64,000 bases of DNA from Crossaster papposus (taxonomy: Eukaryota; Echinodermata; Asteroidea; Velatida; Solasteridae). Of this stretch, positions 1 to 10,720 are shown piece after piece. The notes below the pieces were generated by a model, which was given only the letters and a program-made list of their open reading frames with translations, did no database searches and was not told where the DNA came from. The stretch lies in the NCBI GenBank assembly GCA_037893245.1, contig JBAIAA010001559.1, forward strand, positions 38,403-102,402. Reading direction: 5' to 3'. The number at the start of each line of letters is the position of its first letter. Positions within the stretch are counted from its first letter, which is position 1. The position numbers and the translations under genes were made by a program.

Positions 1-130
1 TATTTTTGGGGAAAAGTGTTCACTTGTTCCTCATTCTAAACACAAAAAGGTTTTTAGTTTTAATTTCAATTATTAAAATTTCATTTGTATTTAAATTCTC
101 AGTAAAATAGCTGCTGCATGCTTGAGAAGT

Positions 131-1450
131 ATCGCAAGTTTCTTTTGGTGTGAATATTTAAAAACTCAATTGGCTAACCCACCAAAAATTACAAAGAAAT
201 GGAAAAATAAAGAACAAGACAATAATTAGATTTTTGTTTGAGAAACCCCAGTGATGTCGGCTTGCGTGAAATTTGGCCCTGAACTGTTGACTTTACACCA
301 TTTTCAATTGGGCTTGAATTAGGCTAGTGCACCCTTAAATTTAAAAATGACCGCCTCCAGCTTACAGTCATATGCGGGCGGGGTTTTAAAAAATGGTCAG
401 TTTTTTTAAACGTTTGGCATATGTAGCAGACAAAAACAAGCCTCGGGAGACATTTTTCTTGATTGTGATACATCAAAGATATTTTATTACTGGCAACACT
501 CAACAGGTAAAGAAACCGTTTACAAATGTATATTACATGATAATTATGTACAGTCGTTTTGTACAATTTGGAACGTGTCTTTTAATGTGTATGTTGGTTT
601 TCAACCTGTGACCAGTTGACCTAATTCTACCGTATTAAAAAACACAATACAATGAATTATTCAAGACGAGAGTTTGGACGCTAGTATACATTGAGACGCA
701 AAAAAAGGGGAAGTTAATATATATATTTTTTAAATTTTTTTTTTATCAATCATCTCTCCTGAAATATCGCTTATTACTTGGCCGTTATTGCTATGTATAT
801 ACCTCTTAATTTATCGGTGCTGTTTTGCACAGTTAGCTGCGTCACATGCATGGTAAGTAAAGTGATCTTTACTGTTTAAATAAAACGTAGCTTGAATTTG
901 GTTATTTAACTCTTGTGGAAGTTTAGGAAGTTGGACAATGTGCGTGATTCATTTCCACGGGCTGTCGGCGCGCGGCACATGAAGCTTAATGCAAATACCC
1001 CTTTATATTGATATCCTTGATATTATAATACAGGTAAAGTATTGAAAATGTTTAACTTTAGTGCAAATTCTGAACAGTGAAAAATATACCTTTCGCGTTT
1101 ACACGAGGCAAGTTTTGTTTAATGTAGGCGGCAACAGGGAAGTTTGTTTAACACATTAGCCGAATTTCGTGTCAATCTAGATATGCTCTTTGTTTGTATA
1201 AATGAAGTCGGCAGCTAGTATCCGACGCCCTTAAACTGTTTAGTCTCGATTCCAAACGCTCTATAAGGGTGAACTAGCCTAATTCAAGCCCCATTGAAAC
1301 CAGTGTAAAATCAATAACCTTCCGGTCCAAGTTTCATGCAAACCGACATCACTGGGGGTTTTCAAACAACAATAAGTTGACTGTCTTGGCCTTTTGATTT
1401 CTTTTCAATTTTTGGTGGGTTAGTCAATTACATTTTTTAATATTCCACCT
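131..1450. repeat. Long-TIR element, copy A
   Basis: The left part (about 131-335) and the right part (about 1262-1450) are inverted copies of each other. Both carry the block with 'ccccagtgatgtcgg' and the block 'gaattaggctagtgcac'. The interior also matches the second copy at 26291-28385, including the 'acaagcctcgggagaca' segment and the stretch around 'aatacaggtaaagtattg'. This looks like a non-autonomous DNA transposon with TIRs of about 190-200 bp. I see no transposase reading frame of convincing length, and short open frames inside are not recognisable. The superfamily is unknown. I did not find a clear target-site duplication. Confidence 0.7.
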
Positions 1451-2490
1451 TTTTAGCAGACTGCGTTTAATTTATAATTATTTGTTTAGACAGGCACTGG
1501 AAAACAAAAGGAAAATTGTAAGGAAGGCCAAACCGGTTGAGAAAAAACACTAACTTCAGATCTTATTGTAGGTTTAGATGTGATTACGTTTAAATTCACA
1601 GGAATCGAGTTCTTGAAAGTTAAATGTCGCGAATCTTCTATCAAAATATAAAAGTCACAGAACATTGAGGATTTCTTTACCGTACCGTAGGGTTCCATCC
1701 ATCCCCTAAATGACGATTTGTGATTGGTAACTTTAAAACGACACACGTACACAAAGGCAAATGGTAATTTTTTGTTATTTGTATGCGTGGGGGGGGGGGG
1801 GGGGATTCTAAATAATAGTCGGCAGATATAGGTGGGTGGATTTGCCGGAGGAGGGGGGAGGTCTATTATAGGTGAATACCTGGGGCGGGGGAGGGTAGTT
1901 GTATATTATAGGTGAACATAAAGGTAGTTGTATTTATTCGGTCGCGGTATAAACAACGTCATATTGCACGGGGGGATTTGGACCCGCCAGTGGATGGTAA
2001 AACCCAGTTATGTGCTCACGCGTGCGGAAACCTGGCCCTTTTGATTTTCTTAGTCCTCGTCGTACGCGCATGGGATAACAGCAATATTATTAAAACCACG
2101 TAGAGCCGTTCAACTGCACGTGACAAATATTATAATTATCATAGTATGCCTATGCATATTCAAACCACGACATCCAAGCGTCCACATTATTAAAAGATGA
2201 TTTAATAAAAAGAAGTGATTTTTGTGATAATTATTGATTTGTTTGTAAACCATTTAAAACAATTTGTGACGGCATTCTGTCCAGATACTAGATTGTAATG
2301 TATGTATTAAGTCTTTGATAGCCAAAAGGTAGCACATATTGATGTTAAAATGAAATGCCATATTGCATACTGTGATTGTTAGTGCACACTAGGGACGACG
2401 GGGTCTAGTCTGCGCGACCATGTGGATGACATTCGGGTGTTTATGACTTCTGACTAGCGCCCTCTAACAAAGATACTGACAATTTAGCAG
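1451..2490. other. Unassigned AT-rich stretch with a poly-G run
   Basis: No gene or recognisable mobile element was found. A run of 16 G lies at 1789-1804, followed by G-rich sequence to about 1900. Short open frames here have no recognisable protein character. Confidence 0.5.
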
Positions 2491-2495
2491 ACTGC

Positions 2496-2590
2496 CAACC
2501 TATGGCAAGATAGCTCAGTTGGTAGAGCGCCGGTCCGGTAATCCGCCGGTATTCCAGATGTTGCAGGTTCGAGTCCCGCCTCAATTGAGA
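2496..2590 (+). repeat. tRNA-derived SINE head
   Basis: The block has an A-box-like segment (tagctcagttggtagagcg, 2511-2529) and a B-box-like segment (ggttcgagtccc, 2566-2577), in the order and roughly the spacing of an internal RNA polymerase III promoter. The T-arm stem has a mismatch and the acceptor ends do not pair well, so this is not a functional tRNA. The minus strand translates to a peptide containing EPATSG and TGALPTELS, a familiar spurious product of tRNA-like SINEs in invertebrate genomes. The 3' boundary of the SINE is unclear because a MITE starts at about 2639. Confidence 0.65.
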
Positions 2591-2638
2591 AGACGAAAAA
2601 AGTCACAAAATTCCGAATTTTATTTACAACTGACCTGG

Positions 2639-3052
2639 GGTGCGTTCCACTCACGCGAACGTTACCACGTTGGCCAACGTTAGCGTTCGCTTGAGTGGAA
2701 CGCAATCATGTGCGCCAATTATGTTGGCCAACGTTAAGCGTTAGCGAAAACGGCGAACGACATATTTTAACGATGGCGAAGAGAATTAGCAGACAGCAGT
2801 GTTCTTTTAACGGTTTTAATTTACGTTTCATCCTTTTCGTTATAAATGGTGGATTGTTTTGAGCAGTTACAGGGATCATAAGCCGGAAAAATAATGAGTT
2901 GAACAAAAAGCAGCCAACCAAACGATGTCACTGTCACTGGGCGCCGCCATTTTAAAAACGTAGTTTTTAAAATATCGTTCCACTTCAACTAACGCAAACT
3001 CAAAACGTAGGCGAACGTTCGCGCAAACAGTTCACGTAAGTGGAACGCAGCC
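2639..3052. mobile_element. TIR MITE with a 'tgcgttccact' terminus
   Basis: The left end (2639-2656) and the right end (3035-3052) are inverted copies of about 18 bp with the core tgcgttccact. Just inside the left end, 2641-2703 is itself nearly self-complementary (gcgttccact ... agtggaacgc), so the left end can form a hairpin. No transposase is present. The superfamily is not certain. Confidence 0.65.
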
Positions 3053-3054
3053 TT

Positions 3055-3492
3055 GGCCAAGTTCGATCAAGGAACTTTAGTTAACTAGTGGTTAGTTCGT
3101 GACGTCATTAGGGCATGTACACTGAAGTTGAAGTGCGAACAATTGATAACTGCCAAACTGGTCCTCTCTGTACTGTGCTATTTAAGCGGCTATTGGTTAC
3201 CATCGATTCGACCAACCGCGGTAGGCTGGTCGTTCGGCCGCCGAGTTCGGGCGGTCTGTTCTTGACATGCGAACTCCGTTCTCGCGCTCGAACGGCGGGA
3301 ACGCGACCTGTGAACATTGCACTCGGAACAAGAACACACACCACCTATCCATCAGGGTTTTGCAAGAACAAGTTACGCGTGTCAAGAACAGACCGCCCGA
3401 ACTCGGCCGAATAGTCGACTAGACCATTCCAACCATCGTCGACTAGCCTGAGTTCGACCAGAGTTAACTTTAGTCCTTGATCGAACTTGGCC
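3055..3492. mobile_element. TIR MITE with a 'ggccaagttcgatcaagg' terminus
   Basis: Inverted ends at about 3055-3085 and 3463-3492 share ggccaagttcgatcaagg and then a gttaac block. A second, inner inverted repeat uses the core gttcgggcggtctgttc (about 3244 onward) against its complement at about 3385-3410. The element is non-coding. Its left end sits two bases from the previous MITE, so one may have inserted at the edge of the other. Confidence 0.65.
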
Positions 3493-3855
3493 CCAGGTTT
3501 TGGATGGTCTGTCGATATAGCGCCCTCTGTCGTTGATATGGTTGGCAAGTGAACGCTAGAGGGCGCAGTAATGCACCACTCGCATTTTGCGTAACGTTTA
3601 AGCCCTTCGCACGTGCTTTTTACAGATGGCGGTCTAAAAAAAACCACAACAACATAAAGAACAACTGCCCGATTCCGATTGAAATCGAACGCCGTTTTTC
3701 TTGCTTTCATCGGCATTCATGATTGTAAAACTTCCAACTGGTCAGTTTAATTCAAGCAATTTAATTGCCAATATGAGAACCCCTCATCTTTTTACCTTTT
3801 TAAAATTAAAAAATCACTTACCGCATGGAGGAATAAGAGCCTCCATGGTACTAAG
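3493..3855. repeat. Transposon-derived sequence with short inverted repeats
   Basis: A short inverted pair (agcgccctct / agagggcgc) lies at about 3521-3566. The block at about 3640-3715 resembles, in inverse orientation, the block at about 4822-4890, around the shared words for a gaaaaacg-type core. No gene was recognised. Confidence 0.4.
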
Positions 3856-4577
3856 TACCCCTAGAACTCTGGGTCTCCCGACGCCCGTAGGGCGGAGCCC
3901 CATAGATAGAGAGGGTTTTTACAGGTTAACCGCCGTTAAACAATAGAAACCGTGCACAAATTCCGGGTAATAACCCCATACTGCCGCACGGTCTACCGCA
4001 ACAACAAATTTGTATGAGTACTTTATCAACTCACCCAGCTGTAACAAACCAAAAACCGGTCGAATCTTGGCCAATTTCTGTAAAAAAGATGAAAACTATG
4101 CCCGTTCCGCAAACGCGACTGTTACAAGATGGCGGATAACATCGTTCAATGGGTGCTGTTTTCCAAACCCTGGTTTTGGTATATTGTGGCTTTGCCTCTG
4201 GCGCATTGCTAAACTGTATGATAAGGCCGCGCAAGATGAAGCTTGTGTTTCAAAAACGGCTAATGCGCATGCGGCTTGAAATTACGCACGAGTTTATCCG
4301 CCATCTTGTAACAGTCGCGTTTGCGGAACGGGCATAGTTTTCACCTTTTTTACAGAAATTGGCCAAGATTCGACCGGTTTTTGGTTTGTTACAGCTGGGT
4401 GAGTTGATAAAGTACTCATACAAATTTTTTGTTGGGGTAGACCGTGCGGCAGTATGGAGTTATTACCCGGAATTTGTGCACGGTTTCTATTGTTTAACGG
4501 CGGTTAACCTGTAAAAACCCTCTCTATCTATGGGGCTCCGCCCTACGGGCGTCGGGAGACCCAGAGTTCTAGGGGTA
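3856..4577. mobile_element. Foldback element with 284-bp inverted arms
   Basis: The arm 3856-4139 is matched by its reverse complement at 4294-4577, nearly base for base over 284 bp. The few differences include an extra or changed base near 4425-4435. A 154-bp spacer (4140-4293) separates the arms. Both outer ends carry the word 'acccctagaactctggg' or its complement. The size and architecture fit a foldback or long-TIR non-autonomous transposon. Short open frames in the arms and spacer have no recognisable domain. Confidence 0.85.
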
Positions 4578-4702
4578 GGTACTAAGTAGGCCGGGTAAGG
4601 CTAGCTAGGTAGATTCATCAAATTTTAAATAAAGAGAGTTGATTTGATAATGAAAAATGCAATTAAATAAAAGGTCCCCTATCCTTTATAGGGAACTCGC
4701 TT

Positions 4703-5072
4703 CTTAAAGGTAGTATACACCATTGGTAATTGCTTGAATTATCATGAATTTGTAGATTTTGGGGGGTTGTATTTCATAGTAAATATCGTTTAACTGACTT
4801 TTCCGAAGTTTTACCATAATGGATGCCGAGAAAAGCACGAAAAACAGCGTTTGTTTTCAACCGGGGTCGAGCCGTTATTTTTATGTTATTTGTGTTTTTT
4901 CGCTCTCGCCGTCTTTTTAAAATTCAATTTTTCACAATAATTACAGGATATCTAGCGCAATCATTTTGCTGGATGCCTACAATCATTATTTACTTTCAAA
5001 TAAGTAAGATATTTCTTTATAATTCGGTAGTAAATATTTTCGATATCTGCAAATGGTGTATACTACCTTAAG
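4703..5072. mobile_element. TIR MITE with a 'ggtagtatacaccatt' terminus
   Basis: The left end 4703-4724 and the right end 5052-5072 are inverted copies of about 21 bp, differing by one A. The interior is AT-rich and non-coding. A partial relative of this terminus (attaccaatggtgtatcctac) occurs near 42885-42908, so the family is dispersed. Confidence 0.65.
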
Positions 5073-5103
5073 TTATCACAATTTTGAAGTCGGTTTTTTT
5101 TCT

Positions 5104-5724
5104 TTAACCCTAACCCTACCTAATGCTACTTTTTACTACTAGTAGTAAAAAGTAGTATGCAGTACTCTCATTGACTTGTGTGCAATGCCTGTAGTAATTT
5201 TTAGTATTAGGTACTTCACCCCAAATAGTGTACGTAGTAATATGTAGCCCTGTATGTAGTACATGTACATATTGAAATAAATCAATCACCCAAACCCATT
5301 ACTGCATGTGTCCCATGTGGACCAGTGGTGGTGCCACCTTGCATGACCTTGCCCTACCCCAGAACACCCTACCCATACATAATGTACATTTGAACTCGAC
5401 ACACTCAACAAGCAAAAAAAACCAATGCTAAAAAATACTACCAATACAATTGGGGTTGAAGTACCCAATGCTAAAAAATACTACCAATACAATTGGGGTT
5501 GAAGTACCAAATACTAAAAACTACTACACCCTATTAGTATTTGGTAGTATACAGTAGCTGACCTGCATTACCACTATTAGTATTGTGTAGTTGGCAGTAT
5601 CTGTACTCTGTCAGTACACACCCAATCATCAGTCATGGAGAGACCCAGTGCTACAAAATACTAAGTAGTATTCTGTAGTACGCAGTTCTTTAGCCCAAAG
5701 TAAGGCCTAGGGGGTTAGGGTTAA
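5104..5724. mobile_element. piggyBac-like MITE with TTAA flanks
   Basis: TTAA at 5104-5107 and TTAA at 5721-5724 flank the element. Inside them are inverted termini CCCTAACCC (5108-5116) and GGGTTAGGG (5712-5720). TTAA target duplications with termini beginning CCC are typical of the piggyBac superfamily. The interior is non-coding and rich in tagtatt-type words. It contains a 30-bp-class palindrome at about 5126-5157 (ctactttttactac and its complement) and a 43-bp direct duplication (5422-5464, 5465-5507). No transposase is present, so the element would need one supplied in trans. Confidence 0.6.
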
Positions 5725-6217
5725 AATGATGCTCCTCTTGGCTGAACAAAATGTGACCACATCATCATCATGACAAACAGGGAAATTTACACACACAAAG
5801 TTACAGTGGCATCATCATTGCTGTTTTGAGGAATCCATAACTGTTATCAATTGGCAACGTGATTTTTTTAGAAAACTAAATTTCTGAGGTCAACTACACC
5901 CTTCAATTCTTATTTTTTTCGACGTTTGGAGCTTTTACAAAAGTACCTTGTATTGTATATGTTAAAATTCATGACCTTGAAGCGGTCACTCAAACGGAGG
6001 TAATTTCGGGCATGAAAATGGCGCCACCAACGTCCATGGTGGTGATTCAGCCTACTTGGGCTATTAATTATTACTATTATTACTAGTAAGGGACCTGCTT
6101 GTATTGACAATATTTAAATGTACATTACTTTTTAAAAACCTTGACAGGGTGTACTGTGGCTAGTATCAACATTCGGAGGCATTGAATTGGATTGGATTAC
6201 AAGAAACTGCAGAGGCC
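5725..6217 (+). other. Region upstream of the first USP44/49-like exon
   Basis: No separate gene is seen. An acceptor-like 'ccttgacag' at about 6140-6148 suggests that a 5' UTR exon may begin there and run into the start codon at 6218. No TATA box or other core promoter element could be supported. Confidence 0.3.
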
Positions 6218-6325
6218 ATGGATAAGTGTGTCCATAACAAGAAACTGCGAGTAACGCACAATCACTTCGTGTTCAACCCACAAAAATGGCTGTGCAAGGT
6301 GTGTGGTACAACCGAGAGTGTTTGG
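6218..6325 (+). CDS. USP44/USP49-like deubiquitinase, first coding exon (ZnF-UBP start)
   Basis: The exon encodes 36 residues beginning MDKCVHNKKLRV and ending GTTESVW. It is followed at once by a GTAAGT splice donor (6326). The motif set (an N-terminal MDxC, then NPQKW, then CxxC, then TTESVW) is the start of the ZnF-UBP domain of USP44/USP49. In known members this domain binds the free C-terminus of ubiquitin; USP44 is known to act on H2B and on mitotic checkpoint ubiquitin, and USP49 on H2B. The exon is phase 0 at its 3' end. The remaining ZnF-UBP exons were not recognised downstream, where a 6.4-kb satellite begins. The start was chosen because it matches the family's N-terminus and precedes the conserved Cys. 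USP44 and USP49 cannot be told apart from this fragment; it may be the pre-duplication invertebrate orthologue. Confidence 0.8.
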
Positions 6326-6620
6326 GTAAGTGACTATATGTGATGAGATCAAGCAAAATCAGTCTGAAGGGGAGTTTTACATATTCTTTTGTAGTGTAAT
6401 TTAGGCTCCATTTCAGTGAAAACCCCATGTGAATACGACCTTTGGTTAACAAATTACAACCATTTGAACACCAGCATGTTAAAAATAAAGAAACTCAGAA
6501 AATCATGTTTTTGTATCATTTCCCTTCTGAATTTGGTTAACCCTTTGGTGCACAGATTAATTTTATTGTTTTTAATGTAAAATAAAAGAAGTAATGCAAT
6601 TTATTTTAAAATGGTGCTCG
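6326..6620 (+). other. Start of the first USP44/49-like intron
   Basis: This is intron sequence between the splice donor at 6326 and the satellite that begins at about 6625. I see no feature inside it. Confidence 0.5.
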
Positions 6621-8350
6621 GTTTAAGGGAAGGGTGAGTAGGTGTAGGGAAGGGTGAGTAGGTGTAGGGAAGGGTGAGTAGGTGTAGGGAAGGGTGAGTA
6701 GGGTGAGAAAGGCCGACCGTTGAGACGACGCCGACCGTTGAGACACGCCGACCGTTGAGGTACGCCGACCGTTGAGACACGCCGACCGTTGAGACACGCC
6801 GACCGTTGAGACACGTGTCTCAATGGTCGACAGGTCTCGACACATCAAAGTGTCTCTTTACGTCGACCCACGTCGACCCACGTCGACCCACGTCTTGACA
6901 CGTCGACCTACGTTGAGACACGCCGACCGTAGGGTGAGTAGGTGTAGGGAAGGGTGAGTAGGTGTAGCGAAGAATGAGTAGGTGTGGGGAAGGGTGAGTA
7001 GGTGTAGGGAAGGGTGAGTAGGTGTAGGGAAGGGTGAGTAGGGTGAGACAGGCCGACTGTTGAGACGACGCCGACCGTTGAGACACGCCGACCGTTGAGG
7101 TACGCCGACCGTTGAGACACGCCGACCGTTGAGACACGCCGACCGTTGAGACACGTGTCTCAATGGTCGACAGGTCTCGACACATCAAAGTGTCTCTTTA
7201 CGTCGACCCACGTCGACCCACGTCTTGACACGTCGACCCATGTCGAGACACGCCGACCGTAGGGTGAGTAGGTGTAGGGAAGGGTGGATAGGTGTAGGGA
7301 AGGGTGAGTAGGTGTAGGGAAGGGTGAGTACGTGTAGGGAAGGGTGAGTAGGTGTAGGGAAGGGTGAGTAGGGTGAGAAAGGCCGACCGTTGAGACGACG
7401 CCGACCGTTGAGACACGCCGACTGTTGAGGTACGCCGACCGTTGAGACACGCCGACCGTTGAGACACGCCGACCGTTGAGACACGTGTCTCAATGGTCGA
7501 CAGGTCTCGACACATCAAAGTGTCTCATTACGTCAACCCAGGTCGACCCACGTCTTGACACGTCGACCCACGTCGAGACACGCCGACCGTAGGGAAGGGT
7601 GGATAAGTGTAGGGAAGGGTGAGTAGGTGTAGGGAAGGGTGAGTAGATGTAGGGAAGGGTGAGTAGGTGTAGGGAAGGGTGAGTAGGTGTAGGGAAGGGT
7701 GAGTAGGGTGAGAAAGGCCGACCGTTGAGACGACGCCGACCGTTGAGACACGCCGACCGTTGAGGTACGCCGACCGTTGAGACACGCCGACCGTTGAGAC
7801 ACGCCGACCGTTGAGACACGTGTCTCAATGGTCGACAGGTCTCGACACATCAAAGTGTCTCATTACGTCAACCCACGTCGACCCACGTCTTGACACGTCG
7901 ACCCACGTCGAGACACGCCGACCGTAGGGTGAGTAGGTGTAGGGAAGGGTGGATAGGTGTAGGGAAGGGTGAGTAGGTGTAGGAAAGAGTGAGTAGGTGT
8001 AGGGAAGGGTGAGTAGGTGTAGGGAAGGGTGAGTAGGGTGAGACAGGCCGACCGTTGAGATGACGCCGATCGTTGAGACACGCCGACCGTTGAGGTACGC
8101 CGACCGTTGAGACACGCCGACCGTTGAGACACGCCGACCGTTGAGACATGTGTCTCAACGGTCGACAGGTCTCGACACATCAAAGTGTCTCATTACGTCA
8201 ACCCACGTCGACCCACGTCTTGACACGTCGACCTACGTCGAGACACGCCGACTGTAGGGTGAGTAGATGTAGGGAAGGGTGAGTAGGTGTAGCGAAGAAT
8301 GAGTAGGTGTAGCGAAGAATGAGTAGGTGTGGGGAAGGGTGGGTAGGTGT

Positions 8351-8640
8351 CAGCAACCTTATGTATGCTTTTATATTGTATTTTGAGAATAATTGTGGAA
8401 ATCTTTTCACACATTGTTGCACTAGTAATTAAATTTAGATGTTATTTTTAAAATTCAAATTTAATAAAGGCTAGCATTTAGCCAATTTGATGTCGAACGT
8501 TAGACTGAACAATGTATTTTTAAGGTCGAACAAAACAAAACATGCTGTCACGTGGGTTTGTTATTCAAAATTCGGTCTCAGAATTCATTGCTCACAACTG
8601 AGCCAACTCGACCGTAGGTCCGATAAATGGAAAGACACGC
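8351..8640. repeat. Non-repetitive block inside the satellite, copy 1
   Basis: This AT-rich block (starts cagcaacctt) interrupts the satellite and is followed by an extended 17-bp array. It recurs almost unchanged 2081 bp downstream at about 10432-10720, so the satellite has a second, roughly 2.1-kb level of duplication. No gene content was recognised. Confidence 0.8.
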
Positions 8641-10431
8641 CGACCGTTGAGACACGCCAACCGTTGAGACACCCCGACCGTTGAGACACGCCGACCGTTG
8701 AGACACGCCGACCGTTGAGACACGCCGACCGTTGAGACACGCCGACCGTTGAGACACGCCTACCGTTGAGACACGCCGACCGTTGAGACAGGCCGACCGT
8801 TGAGACAGGCCGACCGTTGAGACAGGCCGACCATTGGGACACGCCGACCGTTGAGACACGCCTACCGTTGAGACACGCTGACCGTTGAGACAGGCCGACC
8901 GTTGGGACACGCCGACCGTTGAGACAAGCCGACCGTTGAGACAACTCGACCGTTGAGACAACTCGACCGTTGAGACAACTCGCTGTTGAGTGGGTTGAGT
9001 GGGTTGAGTGGGTTGAGTAGGGTGGGTAGGGTGGGTAGGGTGAGTAGGTGTAGGGAAGGGTGGGAAGGGTGAGTAGGTGTAGGGAAGGGTGAGTAGGTGT
9101 AGGGAAGGGTGAGTAGGTGTAGGGAAGGGTGAGTAGGGTGAGACAGGCCGACCGTTGAGACGACGCCGACCGTTGAGACACGCCGACCGTTGAGGTACGC
9201 CGACCGTTGAGACACGCCGACCGTTGAGACACGCCGACCGTTGAGACACGTGTCTCAATGGTCGACAGGTCTCGACACATCAAAGTGTCTCATTACGTCA
9301 ACTCACGTCGACCCACGTCTTGACACGTCGACCCACGTCGAGACACGCCGACCGTAGGGTGAGTAGGTGTAGGGAAGGCTGAGTAGGTGTAGCGAAGAAT
9401 GAGTAGGTGTGGGGAAGGGTGAGTAGGGTGAGTAGGTGTAGGGAAGGGTGAGTAGGTGTAGGGAAGGGTGAGTAGGGTGAGACAGGCCGACCGTTGAGAC
9501 GACGCCGACCGTTGAGACACGCCGACCGTTGAGGTACGCCGACCGTTGAGACACGCCGACCGTTGAGACACGCCGACCGTTGAGACATGTGTCTCAATGG
9601 TCGACAGGTCTCGACACATCAAAGTGTCTCATTACGTCAACCCACGTCGACCCACGTCTTGACACGTCGACCCACGTCGAGACACGCCGACCGTAGGGTG
9701 AGTAGGTGTTGGGAAGGGTGGGTAGGTGTTGGGGAAGGGTGAGTAGGTGTAGGAAAGGGTGAGTAGGTGTAGGAAAGGGTGAGTAGGTGAAGGGAAGGGT
9801 GAGTAGGGTGAGACAGGCCGACCGTTGAGACGACGCCGACCGTTGAGACACGCCGACCGTTGAGGTACGCCGACCGTTGAGACACGCCGACCGTTGAGAC
9901 ACGCCGACCGTTGAGACACGTGTCTCAACGGTCGACAGGTCTCGACACATCAAAGTGTCTCATTACGTCAACCCACGTCGACCCACGTCTTGACACGTCG
10001 ACCCACGTCGAGACACGCCGACCGTAGGGTGAGTAGGTGTAGGGAAGGGTGGGTAGGTGTTGGGGAAGGGTGAGTAGGTGTAGGAAAGGGTGAGTAGGTG
10101 TAGGGAAGGGTGAGTAGGTGTAGGGAAGGGTGAGTAGGGTGAGACAGGCCGACCGTTGAGACGACGCCGACCGTTGAGACACGTCGACCGTTGAGGTACG
10201 CCGACCGTTGATACACGCCGACCGTTGAGACACGCCGACCGTTGAGACATGTGTCTCAACGGTCGACAGGTCTCGACACATCAAAGTGTCTCATTACGTC
10301 AACCCACGTCGACCCACGTCTTGACACGTCGACCCACGTCGAGACACGCCGACCGTAGGGTGAGTAGATGTAGGGAAGGGTGAGTAGGTGTAGCGAAGAA
10401 TGAGTAGGTGTGGGGAAGGGTGAGTAGGTGT

Positions 10432-10720
10432 CAGCAACCTTATGTATGCTTTTATATTGTATTTTGAGAATAATTGTGGAAATCTTTTCACACATTGTTG
10501 CACTAGTAATTAAATTTAGATGTTATTTTAAAAATTCAAATTTTATAAAGCCTAGCATTTAGCCAATTTAATGTCGAACGTTAGACTAAACAATGTATTT
10601 TTAAGGTCGAACAAAACAAAACATGCTGTCACGTGGGTTTGTTATTCAAAATTCGGTCTCAGAATTCATTGCTCACAACTGAGCCAACTCGACCGTAGGT
10701 CCGATAAATGGAAAGACACG
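10432..10720. repeat. Non-repetitive block inside the satellite, copy 2
   Basis: Near-identical to 8351-8640 with a handful of substitutions and small indels. It marks the second copy of a roughly 2.1-kb segment within the satellite. Confidence 0.8.

Noticed and set aside
2496..2590. Functional tRNA gene
   Set aside because: A and B boxes are present, but the acceptor stem does not pair and the T-stem has a mismatch; it fits a SINE head better.
8578..9283. Minus-strand open frames of about 230 codons in the composite satellite
   Set aside because: Built only from the 17-bp and 20-bp satellite units and open in overlapping frames.
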